Below, one piece after another: positions 12,301 to 23,089 of a stretch of DNA of 64,000 bases. Each line of letters begins with the position of its first letter. Position 1 is the first letter of the stretch. A program made the translations under genes and the position numbers. Under the pieces are notes generated by a model. The model had not been told where the DNA came from, searched no databases, and worked only from the letters and a program-made list of their open reading frames with translations. Origin of the DNA: Bidens hawaiensis. Its lineage: Eukaryota > Streptophyta > Magnoliopsida > Asterales > Asteraceae. The stretch is taken from assembly GCA_021521415.1 (NCBI GenBank), contig JAIQDT010005804.1, positions 1 to 64,000 of the forward strand, written 5' to 3'.

Positions 12301-12785
12301 TTCTTCAAGTTCACATGACACATCTTCCTATGCCATAGCTTGGTTTCATTTTCAGTTGCTTTGGATACAAAGCATGAACCACCTCTTGAAGTTGCAGTAT
12401 TCATTCTTAGTTCATAGAGGTTGCCATTTCTTGGAGCCATCATCATTATCATTTCAGTTGGAATCACAAACTCAGGCTTCAAAATTAGGCAATGTTCATC
12501 ATTGAAGGCTACCTTGTATCCTCTGTCACACACTTGAGAAATGCTCAACAGATTGTATTGAAGTCCTTCAACATGTAGAATATTCTCAAAGGATACTTTG
12601 CCATTAGTGAGTGTTCCTCTTCCAACTATCTTCCCTCCATTCTCATCACTCCCAAAGGCAAATGGCCCTTCATATTTTCTTTCATAATTGATCAGTGCAG
12701 TCTTGTCACAGGTCATGTGCCTGGAACATCCACTGTCCATGTACCATAAATCATTGCTGTTCAAGGACTGTTCCTGCACATACAC
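9310..12785 (-). pseudogene. copia pol of SIRE-type element: protease, integrase, RT, RNase H
   Basis: From right to left: protease with YMDSGCSRHMT (about 12740); a GAG-pre-integrase segment with LWHRKMCH where the second Zn pair (normally CxxC before KGKQHK) is missing; integrase core with the D of LHMDLFGPV, the D of VIRSDNG and the E of EQNGVAERRN; RT with WVFRNKKDE, a diverged [22 protein letters not shown] and the catalytic YVDD at about 10260; RNase H with YTDNDYDGC, STTEAEYIA and a terminal SKTKHIEIGHHFI motif. Stops separate the pieces at about 11688, 11228, 11016, 10264, 9607 and 9526. The YVDD and the DDE triad survive, but the reading frame is broken at least five times, so no working polyprotein is made. 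Confidence 0.9.
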
Positions 12786-12807
12786 ATAAAATAGAATTAG
12801 TTGGAAT

Positions 12808-15800
12808 CTAAGTCACAAACTGCATCATTTTGTAATTCAGTATCATTTGAAGATTCATCGGGAGAACTAAAACTGGAAGTGGATCTTCATACATAACTTC
12901 ACACTCTTCTTCTGTGTCTGAATTTGACCCATTCTTCACCACTTGTGATTTGCTTAATTTTTCAGTTTGCTCAATCACATAGATCTTCTTTTCAGTCACC
13001 TCCTTCTTTGTCTTCCATTGGAACCTTTTTGGTTCAAACCTCTATTTTAACAAAAACTTTTCATCACCGTTAAGAACTCCTGGTCTTATCTTTGTTTTTC
13101 CTTTATCAGTTGACCTTTTGTTCTTCTCAGCTTTATGTGACTCTATCTCATTTTCCTTGATTTTTAGAATGGTCTTGAGTTTCTTTTCAACGATCTGCTT
13201 TTGTTCCTTACTACCAGATGGTTTTCTATTTCCACTCAAGTATTTCTCATACATTTCTTTGTAACTCTTCATATCAAATCCACTCACCAGATCAATAATT
13301 TCAAAGGTGTCCTCAAGAATCCAGCAAGAATCAGTATGATGTCCATAGGCATCACACTTCTTGCACCAGACCTTGGCAAAAATTCCCATATATTCAAGCA
13401 ATTGCTTGTCTTTAATTTTGTCACTGGGTTTAGGGAAATCAAAGCCTAAAGAGGTCTTTGGACACAAAGTGTTAAAATAATCCATCTTGATTGGCTCACT
13501 GATGTCAATTGTTTGTGGATACTTTTCTTTAACAAAAACAATTTTCTTCATCTTGGAGGGAGTTTTTGATGAGCTTCCTTCTTCTTCTCTTGAATATCTT
13601 CTCATTGGCACATAATCAACATCCCCAATATCAAATAACTCATGCTTAGAGAAAACTGGATAAATTGGTTGATGTGACTAATCATAAGAAGATTTCACAA
13701 TGTCTTCTGTTCTTTTCTTGATAACAGGCTGTGGTCTTGCACATATGTCAAACACTACATGTTCTTTTCTCATATTCTCATAATGATTTTTCAACTTTGG
13801 AGTCATCTTTGGTAGAAGAGGAATCTTATCACTTTTCTTTTTGCTTGATCTTTTCTTCTTCTTGCTCTTAGATGACTTAGAGCTTCCACAGCTGCAGCTA
13901 CTGTCTTCACTGGAGTACTCACTCCACTTCTTCTTCTCACCTTCTATGTTTTCATTTTTCTCAGTCTCTTGCTCCTCACTCTGCTTTACTGCAAACTCTC
14001 CATTCTCATTCACAAACACATCAGCATATTGCTTAGCAAACTCAACCTTATCATCAAAAACTTTCTTGAATTGTTTAAGATACTCACTTCTGTTCTCCTT
14101 GTCTACCTTCAGTGGGTAGCTATCACAAAAAGGTGGTGGCACCTTTTTATACTTCTCTTCATCAGTCATTTTATCAACATAACCCACAATATTTCCAGTA
14201 GAAACAAGGTTCTTCAAGAATTCCATTTGTATCAACAATTCAGCATTCTTCATTTTCTCTTCTGCATACATCTTTTTTAGCCCTTCAATCTAAATTGTCA
14301 TTCTTGATTGGGTTTGGTATGCCATCATACAATCCTCTTTAAGCCCCTTGATTTGACTTTCATAAGTTGCTTCACTTGCTTTATAGACATTCAAGAAGAC
14401 TTCCTTTCTTCCACACTCAGTTTTCCATTTTCCAATGGTAATAAGAAGATCAGAAATTGAGATATCAGATTGTACCTGAGCATTTGAGGATTCGGCCTTG
14501 TTATGCACTTTGGACATAAATGCAACATTTGCCTTCTCCATTTCAGCTGCATGATTGCTCCAATCAAATTCCCCATCCTGTGGCACCCTAGTTACAGCAA
14601 CATTTCCTTGGTCTCTCTGCTGGTTCACATTGTTCTGATTAGTTCTATTCTGATTTCTGTGAAATTGCATTTGATTGTTACTTTGAGGTTGAAACGTTTG
14701 TTGTTGGGGTCTGTTCGGATTTTGTTAGGAGTTTTGGTTGGTGATCTGATTTCATTGTTGCTGGAAATTCTGATTCTGGTTCTCATAGAATTGATTATGT
14801 TTAAACTTGATTGCCAACTTGCTTTGGCATGTTACACTCTCTAGCAAAGTGTCTTGGTTGTTGACAATTATAATAGATGGCCTTTGATTTGTCAAATCCA
14901 ATTCTTTCATTTGGTCCATTGAAACTTGTTCTGCCAGTTCTGTTATACAACCTTTTGCTTCTCACAGCCAACATAGCTGCTTGTCATTTTATGTCCATGT
15001 CTTCCAAATCATCAGCATCGATTTGTTCAAGATCTTCCTGCACAATACTTGTGTTGATCAGATTTTTGGCGACAAAAGCATGGTATGACTCAGTAAACAT
15101 AGAGAATAATGCTTGATAATCTGTTCCTGGAGCATTATTGTTCTGCAAGAATGTTGACTGCCCATTTGTTGCAGAGGGAGTGTCATCTTCAATTAGCTGA
15201 ACATTGAATCTTGATTGGCCACTGCAAGTTGAACTTGTGTCTGATGGTTCCTCAATAATAGGCTGCTGGCTCTTGATTGAGAGGTTGCCCATAGGTGCTA
15301 CAAGGGCATTGTTCAATTGAAAACTTGTCTTGTCCTCTCGAATCATATGATTTTCAATCATTTCATGTTCTACAGCCTTAAAAAAGGCAATCACATCATC
15401 TAACTTGAAATTTGGAAAGCTGACCTTTTCTTTGATAAACTTGCTGGCAGTGTACCATTCTTCTGATAAGGATGATAAAAGCTTTTTGTTCAGATCAAAG
15501 TCAGAGATCTGTAAATCAGTCGTTCTTATGTCGTTTACAATCGTCATAAACTTCTGCAAGACTAATTTCAATCTTTCTCCGTCTTTAAACTTGAACATGT
15601 CAAGTTGCTGCTTCAGTTTGTCTTTCTTGATGTCTCTTATTTCAGTATTCCCTTCAAACATTTTGATAATTGCATCATACATACCCTTTGCGGTCTTATG
15701 ATGATTGACAGTTGACAAAATTTCCCAAGAAAGCCCTAACTTTAGCATAGAAAAAGCCTTATCGTCTCGTTTCTTCATTTTTAGCTCAACGGTGGCATTG

Positions 15801-16012
15801 TTGTTCGGAGCTGTTGAGGGAACATAGTTTCCTTCAGTGATGGAATTCCAAAGCTCTGGTTCGTTGTAGTTCACGGCTGCTTTGAAGAGCACCTTCCATT
15901 TGATGAAGTTTTGTTGTCCAAGCAACCTTGGAATCTTGTTGGTGGAAACTTCCTGGTCTTCCGTTTTTATCAGATCTGAGATTTGTAGCAGTAAAACAGA
16001 GTAAAGCTTCAA
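12808..16012 (-). pseudogene. copia gag and gag-pol linker of SIRE-type element, broken
   Basis: The start MKLYSVLL at 16012 leads into the typical capsid region (PRLLGQQNFIKWKVLF, then KGMYDAIIKMFEGN, UBN2/DUF4219-like). A zinc knuckle is readable at about 14870-14829 as YYNCQQPRHFAREC, with the first Cys changed to Tyr. Then follow a Gln/Asn-rich segment with FDWSNHAAEME (14670-14290), a Lys/Ser-rich region (14271-13678) and a further linker (13611-12808). The four or more frame breaks (around 14984, 14675, 14275, 13630, 13010) show it is not translated as one protein. Plus-strand ORFs here are antisense shadows. Confidence 0.85.
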
Positions 16013-16059
16013 GCTTTATCACACACCTTCAGCCCATGGCCTTTAGCAAGCTTACACAA

Positions 16060-16071
16060 GCTCTGATACCA
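16060..16071 (-). other. Primer-binding site (initiator tRNA-Met type) of SIRE-type element
   Basis: The sense strand reads TGGTATCAGAGC two bases downstream of the 5' LTR end. This is the standard plant PBS complementary to the 3' end of initiator methionine tRNA, and it fixes the LTR boundary at 16074. Confidence 0.93.
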
Positions 16072-16443
16072 CTTGTCAGGACTGGGAATCGGGTGAAACC
16101 TTTTAAAAGGTTGACAAGAACACACCGACTCGATTACACAAAAGGCCTGTTGAATATCCCGGCGGAATCAGGATATCCAACAAGTGGGAACGAAGGAGTG
16201 AAAATAGCAAACACAAAACAACAATAGATAATCAACAAAAGCTCATTCAAAGACAAAGATTCACTGTATTAAATATATCATTAATGGAACAGTGAAAGGA
16301 ATGTCTAGGGTTTCCTGTGACGGTGGCGGCGGCTATACGAGGAAAACAAAGAGAATATTATGTGGAATGTTTTTCGTATTCATTGTGTGCCAGCCTGTAA
16401 TTCCGTCTGGAAATCCGTGTCTTAAAAAGTATCATAGGACCCC

Positions 16444-16451
16444 TATTTATA
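16444..16451 (-). promoter_or_regulatory. TATA box in SIRE-type LTR
   Basis: Sense strand GTCTATAAATAGGGG. It is the only good TATA motif in the LTR and lies about 70 bases downstream of the palindromic element at 16523-16550. Confidence 0.7.
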
Positions 16452-16522
16452 GACCATGACATTCCTTCTAGAAGTTCTTAATCATTACATAATGAAATAC
16501 AAAATAATACAAGTGTTGAGTC

Positions 16523-16550
16523 CTCGAGCAAGATAACAATCTTGCTCGAG
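16523..16550. promoter_or_regulatory. Perfect 12-bp inverted repeat upstream of the LTR TATA box
   Basis: Arms CTCGAGCAAGAT and ATCTTGCTCGAG are exact reverse complements separated by AACA. The arms hold the TCGAGCA motif that is repeated through the rest of the LTR and the 3' noncoding region, so this may be a dimeric protein-binding site or a hairpin. Function is inference. Confidence 0.75.
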
Positions 16551-17122
16551 CAAACTCACTATGCTAGGTATGCTCGATGAGTGTCCTCGAGCATACTTTA
16601 CTTAGAATATCTTCAGTGAAGATATTCCCTTCCAGTAGACTTCATCCTTCTTGACTGGTCCATGCTTTGCTCGAACTAGTCCATCGAGCAAGCTTGCTGT
16701 TCTTGATGTCTTCAGTTATACTTATTCAGCAATCTTTAGCATGCTCGGATGTAAATCTTGCTCGGGAACTAAACTGTGATCGAAGTCCTTGCTTTGATCA
16801 CGTGACATCTTCTTATTGCATCCATGCTTGTCCCCATGTGCTCGATCATCCTGTGCTCGTAACACTTGGTTAAAACTTGTATGATCAAGATGTTTGCTCG
16901 ATTCGCAATCCATGCTCGATAGAAGAATACTCTTGCTTGTTGAAGTGTAACTTGCTTGAAGCCTTAATACTTAGAGGAATTAACCATTTAAGGTTCTGAA
17001 GACCTTGCTCGAAGTAGTAAAACCATGCTCGATCGTCTAGGCTTGCTCGAAGTCCATACTTAGCCGTTTTCTGAGGAGGTAGAGAAGATTCCAATCTTCC
17101 TTATCATAAATCCGACCCAACA

Positions 17123-18795
17123 TTGAGAGCATGCACCACAGCTGTTAACTCCAGGTCATGCGTCGAGTATGTACTTTCGTGAACTTTCAACTGTCTAGAC
17201 GCATAGGCTATAACCTTCCCTCGTTGCATCAACATGCAACCTAACCCTTGATACGAAGCATCCGTACAGACTACTAAATCTTCTTCACCATCTGGCAAAA
17301 TAAGGATTAGAGCCTATGTGAGTCTTTTCTCCAACTCTTCGAACGCTTCTTCTTGATACTTACCCCAACTAAATACTACAGTCTTCCGGCTCATGCCGGT
17401 CAAGGATGCGACTATCTTGGAGAAGCCCGGAATGAATCTCCTATAATAGCCAGCTAACCCTAGGAAACTGCGTATCTCAGTCGGGTTTCGCGGAGTCTTC
17501 CAATTCTTTATCGCTTCAATCTTAGCTGGGTCCATAGTAATCCCCTCGGGATTGATTATGTGACCTACAAATTGTACCTCTCGCAGCCAGAATGCACACT
17601 TCGAGAACTTAGCATACAATTTCTCCTTTTTCAAAACTTCTAACACTTCTCTCGGATGTTCAACATGGTCAGACTTGCTCTTCGAATAAATTAGTATATC
17701 GTCGATGAAAACGATAATCGACTTATCCAACATTGGCCAGCATACTCTATTCTCATGTCCATAAATGCTGCAGGAGCATTTGTTAGACCAAACGACATCA
17801 CGAGGAACTCGTAGTGTCCATACCGTGTCCGAAACGCTGTGTTAGGGATGTCTGCTTCCTTCACCTTCAACTGATGATAACCCGATCTGAGGTCTATCCG
17901 CGAAAACCAGCTTGCACCTTGCCACTAATAGAACAAGTCATCAATATGTGGCAACGGATATCTATTCTTCACGGTAAGCTTATACAACTCCCTGTAGTCA
18001 ATACACATTCTCATACTCCCGTCCTTCTTCTTAACGAATAACATCGGCGCGCCTCACGGGGAAACACTTGGCCTTGTGAAGCCTTTGTCGAGGAGTTCTT
18101 GCAGTTGGGACATTAGTTCTTTCATCTCGGACGGCGCCAAGCGATAAGGTGCTTTCGCGACGAGCTGTGCTCCTGGTATTAACTCTATCTGAAATTCCAC
18201 TTCACGTTTCGGTGGTAATCCTGGAAGGTCTTCAGGGAATACCTCTGGGTAGTCACACACCACGGGAACATCTTTCACTTCCTTTGTCTCGGCCATAGCT
18301 TTGACAACATATGCCAGGTAGGCATTGCACCCTCGCCTTAACAAACCTTAGGCTTTGATCATCGAAATGACGTTAAGCCCTGACCTTTCTTAATCACCAT
18401 AAACCGTCACTGTATCACCATCCAAAGACTTCAGTCTTATCAATCTACTCTTGTACACTATCTGAGCTTCGAATTCAGACAGCCAATCCATCCCTAATAC
18501 TACATCGAATCCTCCTAAGGTCACTACATACAAGATAACAGGGAATTCGTGTCCCTCCAACTCTATCTTACAACACTTAACCATTCATAATTTTAACTTA
18601 GGTCTCACTAGCGGTCTCTACCATAAAAGTTTCAGGCACCCGATAACAAACCATCTTCGTTGTTTTACAAAACGAGGTAGCTACCAAAGTCCTAGTCGCA
18701 CCTAAGTCAAACAACACGGAAGCAGAAACACCGTTTACTAGGAACGTACCTGTCACAACATCAGGGATCTTCTTGGCTTGCTCTTGTGTCAACAT
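17123..18795 (-). pseudogene. Gy1 pol fragment: protease, RT, start of RNase H
   Basis: Protease begins near 18795 with LTQEQAKKIPDVVTG and has VLFDLGATRT, where the usual DSG reads DLG; GMDWLSEFE follows at about 18490. RT starts with VFPEDLPGLPPKREVEF, then [18 protein letters not shown] (about 18030), [12 protein letters not shown] (about 17800), and the catalytic FIDDIL (about 17700). RNase H begins [13 protein letters not shown] and stops at VVHALNV where the SIRE-type LTR is inserted. In-frame stops near 18585, 18345, 18054, 17940, 17734 and 17300 make it a pseudogene. Confidence 0.88.
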
Positions 18796-18985
18796 GTAGG
18801 CTCTGGTCTTGGGCCTAGACTACTCAACATCCTTCTTTCCGCTTCCCCCAGCTTCATTTGTAGTGCATTCTCTTGCCATATGACCAGTCTTTCCACACTT
18901 GTAGAAGATAGGCTCGCTGTTATAATCATGAGAGTAGTGCTCTTCTTTCCCACACTTGTAGCATGTGTTCATCCATGTGCCCCAC
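18796..18985 (-). pseudogene. Gy1 gag C-terminus with two zinc knuckles
   Basis: Minus-strand reading gives CYKCGKEEHYS (an imperfect knuckle) and CGKTGHMAREC (about 18905-18860). The frame is cut at 18985 by LTR-A and continues at 26321 with a third Cys-His motif CKTCGKMHGGEC. A stop in SRPKTRAY (about 18820) separates it from protease. Confidence 0.8.
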
Positions 18986-19423
18986 TGTAAGGCCCGATCC
19001 CGGAAACCCTACCTTGGCGTTGGATTTACTCATAAACACAGTTCTAAAATCAGAGTTAATTAAAAATTTTGCGGAATAATTAAAAACTTCATGCATTATA
19101 TTACAAAACATCGAATCTTGTCTTAACATACAAATTATCCATTCATAGACATAACAGAAAACAGTCATGACGCTTCTTCATAGATACCCGTCTCTTTAGC
19201 TCATGCCATGTGTCCCTCCTCAAGCCAGCTGCCTCAACCTATTTGCCTGCGTGCATACTAAAAGTCAGCTACGCTGAGTGAGTTCTAGTTAAGTAGGTAC
19301 ATAGATTTCATTCTCATTCTTTACATTCTTACTTCCATACATTCCTACTTTTACTTACCTTCATTATTTTATACATACATAACCTTCCTACGTTTTTAAA
19401 GAGCCTTTCGCTCTATAACCTTC

Positions 19424-19566
19424 GCATATATTATTAGGGTGTGCAACCCTTCATTCTTCGCCAATATTATTAGGGTAGGAAACCCTTAATTCTTCGCCTA
19501 TAGTATTAGGGTAGGCAACCCTTTATTCTTCGCCTATATTATTAGGGTAGGCAACCATTTAATCTT
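19424..19566. repeat. Minisatellite in LTR-A, about 42-bp unit, four copies
   Basis: Unit core TATTAGGGTAGGCAACCCTT followed by ATTCTTCGCC, repeated four times with small changes. It sits at the same place in the LTR as the unrelated 48-bp array of the solo LTR (5161-5575) and the array of the Gy1 LTR (42888-43034). Confidence 0.88.
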
Positions 19567-20154
19567 CAGCTCTACATATCATACATACCATTCATACACT
19601 ACACATATCGTACATACCTTTCTTTCATTAGCTATATATGTTCTCATATACCTCTTCACACATATATTTAACTCTTTCTACACTAATTAGGTATATTTAT
19701 AAACATTCATACGGCATAAACTTACCACTTAAGGTAAGTGTTTTAACTAATCACATTGAGTATGCACACAGCCCCAAAACATAACACAGAAATGGGGCTA
19801 GAAACTCACCTGAAGTCGGTTTCTCTCGCCGTTAATGGTAAGGCCCTTCTTTAGTTGTGTACGTCTAACTGTACAATACATTACACGTGTCAATTATCTA
19901 TTACCACTACTTCCTACATTTAAGTTTATGAACCCTCAACTAACGTGGGTCCGGGGACAGCGCCCCTGGTAGCGGGGTCTAGAGGCGGCAGCCCCTAGCA
20001 GGGTCCAAGGGGCAGAGCCCCTAGCCGGAAAATTTTTATTTTCATTAACGGTCCTTTAACAAAAACGCATCCGAAAATTAGTTTCATGAAATTTCGCATG
20101 GGAATTTCGCTTCGCATGCTTTTTCGCTTCGCATGGAACTTTTTCGCTTCGCAT

Positions 20155-22560
20155 GATAACTGTTATTATACGAGAACTCTACCAACGGTAATGACGATCC
20201 CAACTACCACCAAAATCGATTACATAGGCCCGCAATATATCCTCAAGAGTCTGAATGGTCCTCTCGGATTGACCATCCGACTGCGGGTGATAGGCAGTAC
20301 TGATGAGGAGTTTGGTACCCATCTCCTCATGAAACTTTTTTCTAAAATCTGGAGGTAAAACGCGTATCCCTATCCGAAACAATAGATACCGGCACCCCGT
20401 GCCTAGAAACGATCTCACGAATAAACACATCGGCCAACTGCTCGGAATTAAAAGTCTCTCGGATCGGCAAGAAATGAGCGCTCTTGGTCAATCTATCAAC
20501 AATTACCCAAATGGTGTCATAACTACCCTTAGGAGTACGATGCAATTTAGTCACAAAATCCATAGTAAGATGCTCCCACTTCCACTCGGGTATTTCTAAA
20601 GGTTGAAGCTTCCCAAACGGCTTTTGATGCTCGGCCTTAACTTGTAGACACGTCAAACACTTACTCACATACTGAGCTACCTCAAACTTCATCGCAGGCC
20701 ACCAATAATTCTTCTTCAGGTCTTGGTACATCTTGGTCGCGCCTGGGTGAATAGAATAGCGCGACTTGTGTGCTTCATCCAAAATTTTATCTCTGAATCC
20801 CCCATACTTCGGTACCCATAAACAACCATCCTTATACTTCACCCCATCACCGACGTCTTCCAACAATTTCTCCTGACCCCAAACACGCTCTGACATAATC
20901 CATTCCACCTGCAAAGCCTCATTCTGAACGTTGGCTATTTGTTTCAAAATATCGGGTTTAAGAATAAGCTGATAGGATTTCACACGAATAGGTTTTGGTC
21001 TCTCCTTCCGGCTTAATGCGTCGGCTACCACGTTAGCCTTACCCGGATGGTACATAATCTCCAGATCGTAGTCCTTAATCAATTCCAACCATCGACGATG
21101 TCGCATATTCAGTTCCTTTTGCTCGAAGAAATATTTTAAGCTCTTATGATCGGTATAGATAACGCAAGGAACACCGTACAAATAATGTCTCCCCAACTTG
21201 AGCGCAAACACCACCGCCGCCAGCTCCAAATCGTGGGTAGGATAATTCGCCTCATGAGACTTCAACTACCGTGAGGCATAAGCGATGACTCGACCTCGCT
21301 GCATCAGAACACACCCAAGCCCCTGATAAGAGGCATCAGAATAAACCACCAGATCATCGATGCCATCAGGTAGAGCTAAAATCGAGGCATGCGTTAACCT
21401 GATCTTCAACTCGAGAAAATCCTCCTCCTGCTTAGTACCCCAAACTAACTTAACACTCTTCTTAGTCAACTTGGTCAGCGAAGAAGCAATTTTTGAAAAG
21501 TCGGGAATAAAGCGGCGGTAATACCCCGCCAAGCCCAGAAAGCTACGGATTTCAGATGGAGACTTAGGAGACTCCCCAATCATTCACGGCTTCCACCTTT
21601 GCAGGATCAACCAAAATACCACTCGGGTTAATAACATGACCCAAGAACTGAACCTCACGCAACCAGAAGGAACACTTAGAAAATTTTGCATAGAACTTGT
21701 TCTTTCGCAGAGCTTCCAAAACTTCTGAGAGATGACCGGCGTGATCGAATTCTCTTTTGGAATACACAAGGATTTCGTCTATTAATACAATAACAGAGCG
21801 ATCGAGCATCGGTCTACACACCCGGTTCATAAGATCCATGAACGCAGCCGGTGCGTTGGTCAAACCGAAAGACATCACGAGGAATTCGTAGTGCCCATAA
21901 CGAGTGCGGAAGGCAGTCTTAGGAATATCTTCTTCCCGAATCTTCAACTGATGATACCCGGATCTAAGGTCCATCTTCGAGAACCAACTAGCTCCTTGGA
22001 GCTAATCAAATAAGTCGTCGATCCTCGGCAGAGGGTACCGATTCTTAACAGTGAGCTTATTCAATTCACGGTAGTCAATGCACATTCGCATGCTACCGTC
22101 CTTCTTCTTAACGAACAGGACCAGGGCACCCCAAGATGAGATGCTCGGTCGAATAAAGCCCTTGTCGAGCAAGTCTTCCAACTGGGTCATAAGTTCTTTC
22201 ATCTCATTTGGTGCTAGACAATAAGGGCTCGAGTAATGGGTTTTGCGCCCGACACAAGATCTATCTGGAACTCGACCTCGCGGTCCGACGGTACATTTGA
22301 CAAATCATCTGGAATTACATCTGGGAAATCCCGAACGATAGGACATCACCGACGGTAGCCCTAGACACGGAAACAGATTTTCCTACGGCGACCTCAATCT
22401 CAAACACATCGACTACGCGCTCGGGTGATTTATTCAACGAGGAACAGAAAGTGGTAGACACAAAACTTCTACTGGCGCCCGAATCAAATAAGACAGACGC
22501 TGGTAATTTATCAAGTAGAAAGGTATCTGGGATAACATCACGCTCCTACTTAGCTAAACA
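20155..22560 (-). pseudogene. Gy2 pol: truncated protease, RT, RNase H, partial integrase
   Basis: Protease has an intact LFDSGASRSF (about 22490) but after about 40 more residues it jumps straight to the pre-RT linker. [20 protein letters not shown] (about 22100), a TAG in the LFD-LQGASWF segment (22003), [14 protein letters not shown], and LIDEILVYS where the catalytic IDD reads IDE. RNase [39 protein letters not shown]. Integrase: zinc-binding region ending [12 protein letters not shown], then [16 protein letters not shown] and HPQSDGQSE, so the DDE residues are present. A frame change occurs at about 21580 and 20420. It ends in the codons for YNNS at 20155. Confidence 0.9.
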
Positions 22561-23072
22561 TTTGATCATACATTCTTGAAGGAGCGAGGAATTTAAGCGA
22601 TCAAGTACCAAGGAACCCAGAGTGACAGTATGGTATGCCTCAGCTAAACCATTACGCGCAAAGCATTCGAGAGGATGGGAAACGAACAGGAGAATTTAGG
22701 GAATAAGATAAACTTTAACGCTAACAACTCGAGAGTTAGCCAAATCCTATCCCTACAAAGACGGAACCCTAACATTGTCAGACACAAGTGGTGTTTAAAA
22801 CATGGAAGGTAAGGGTAAACTGCTAATAACGTTGATCAAGTTTTATTAGTCGTTTACTTCACCGGCCCGTTCTAAGCACCCCCTGCCCCTAACCACATTA
22901 GCATTCTATCTACACTTAACAATTAATCACATACTGGAAATCTTAAATTTAAAGTAATGACTAAATAATTTAAAGTTACCTTTTGGCATGCAGCTACTCA
23001 CGGTGGGCATACTGGTCTCTTTTTTTACAGTTCGAGTCCAAGCATTCGGGGATGCTCGGATCCCTCGAACCA
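22561..23072 (-). other. Gy2 gag-less leader
   Basis: About 500 bp separate the PBS from protease, far too little for a gypsy gag, and no capsid or zinc-knuckle coding is visible. The same sequence with the same junctions follows the PBS of Gy3 (47044-47560). A donor-like AAAG|GTAACT after MPTVSSCMP (about 22980) and an acceptor-like TTTGTAG|G (about 22756) are visible, so part may be an intron; that is a guess. Confidence 0.7.
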
Positions 23073-23073
23073 T

Positions 23074-23087
23074 GGCTCTGATACCAA
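23074..23087 (-). other. PBS of Gy2 (initiator tRNA-Met type)
   Basis: Sense TTGGTATCAGAGCC, two bases after the 5' LTR end at 23090. Confidence 0.93.
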
Positions 23088-23089
23088 CT

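Larger units (their letters stand above)
1..17122 (-). mobile_element. SIRE-type Ty1-copia retrotransposon, left end outside window
   Basis: Reading on the minus strand the order is 5' LTR (16074-17122), PBS (16060-16071), gag (16012 to 12808), protease-integrase-RT-RNase H (12785 to 9310), a long noncoding tract, and an extra ORF (3948 to the window edge). Integrase before RT makes it copia; the extra ORF after pol and the roughly 1-kb LTR fit the SIRE/Maximus lineage. The 3' LTR is not in the window, so its TSD cannot be checked; the five bases outside the 5' LTR are TTGAG (17123-17127). The element is inserted in the RNase H region of gypsy Gy1 and is itself interrupted by a solo LTR at 4710-7071. 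Many stops and frameshifts make it non-autonomous now. Confidence 0.85.
16074..17122 (-). mobile_element. 5' LTR of SIRE-type copia element
   Basis: Sense ends are TGTTGGGTCGG (17122) and CCTGACA (16074), 1049 bp, bounded inside by the PBS and outside by the broken RNase H frame of Gy1. The U3 part (16470-17122) carries about fifteen TGCTCGA/TCGAGCA motifs and one perfect palindrome. A TATA box lies at 16444-16451, which places U3 at about 670 bp. Confidence 0.9.

Noticed and set aside
13841..15116. Several plus-strand ORFs rich in Leu and Ser.
   Set aside because: They are exact antisense shadows of the Lys/Glu-rich gag of the SIRE-type element.
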